This document shows, piece by piece, positions 12,620 through 12,662 of a DNA stretch of 12,662 bases (within the stretch, counting starts at the first letter, position 1; each line of letters opens with the position of its first letter). Position numbers and translations under genes: made by a program. The stretch is from Turicibacter sp. UBA7094. GTDB lineage: Bacteria > Bacillota_I > Bacilli_A > MOL361 > Turicibacteraceae. Below the pieces are notes generated by a model that saw nothing but the letters and a program-made list of their open reading frames with translations, was not told the DNA's origin and searched no databases. The stretch is taken from NCBI GenBank assembly GCA_002493395.1, contig DKYS01000041.1, positions 1 through 12,662 on the forward strand, read 5' to 3'.

Positions 12620-12662
12620 TTTATTCCTTTTATGATTTAATTTTTTGGTTCTATAATATTTG

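Noticed and set aside
1..12662. CRISPR array, tRNA, rRNA, insertion sequence or phage genes
   Set aside because: No regularly spaced repeats, cloverleaf-like sequences, transposase or phage-like proteins were seen on either strand.

Overview
The window looks like chromosomal DNA of a low-GC, Gram-positive Firmicute (Bacillota). The signs are AT-rich sequence, strong AAGGAGG-type ribosome binding sites, GTG and TTG starts, Rho-independent terminators, and gene families typical of that phylum (AgrB, LytTR regulator, BrnQ, lactococcin 972-like bacteriocin). A gut Firmicute such as Turicibacter is a guess from overall feel only; there is no rRNA or other marker to test it. Every gene I can support lies on the minus strand, so the window reads right to left. 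I see no tRNA, rRNA, CRISPR array, transposase or phage gene.

Right end (about 12620 to 8960): a lactococcin 972-type bacteriocin locus. It runs bacteriocin precursor, large DUF1430/'bacteriocin-associated integral membrane' protein, ABC ATPase, and a membrane-anchored 154-residue protein of unknown function. The last three genes overlap by 4 bases each (ATGA) and are surely co-translated. A 12-bp hairpin separates the bacteriocin gene from them, and a perfect 14-bp inverted repeat sits in the bacteriocin mRNA leader. The operon ends in a clear terminator. The ATPase and membrane protein most likely form the producer's immunity/export transporter.

Middle (8809 to 5935): a small two-helix membrane protein with its own promoter and TTG start; a chromate-type (CHR) transporter encoded as two coupled half-length genes; and a CPA2-type Na+(K+)/H+ antiporter.

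Then an incomplete agr-like signalling locus (5900 to 3920): a LytTR response regulator and an AgrB-family peptide-processing membrane protease with its catalytic His and Cys, but no AgrC kinase and no recognisable AgrD. Downstream lie a possible 35-residue peptide gene and a 59-residue lipoprotein-like gene, then a 19-bp-armed hairpin.

Left part (3733 to 209): a TRM11/UPF0020-type RNA methyltransferase gene followed 45 bases later by brnQ (branched-chain amino acid symporter), ending in a terminator; a Crp/Fnr-family regulator; and a 50-residue basic, hydrophilic protein with a sigma-G-like promoter, then a terminator. The first 208 bases hold another minus-strand terminator but no convincing gene.

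The most interesting parts are the four-gene lactococcin 972-like operon with its leader and internal hairpins, and the orphan AgrB/LytTR pair whose signal peptide and sensor are not evident.
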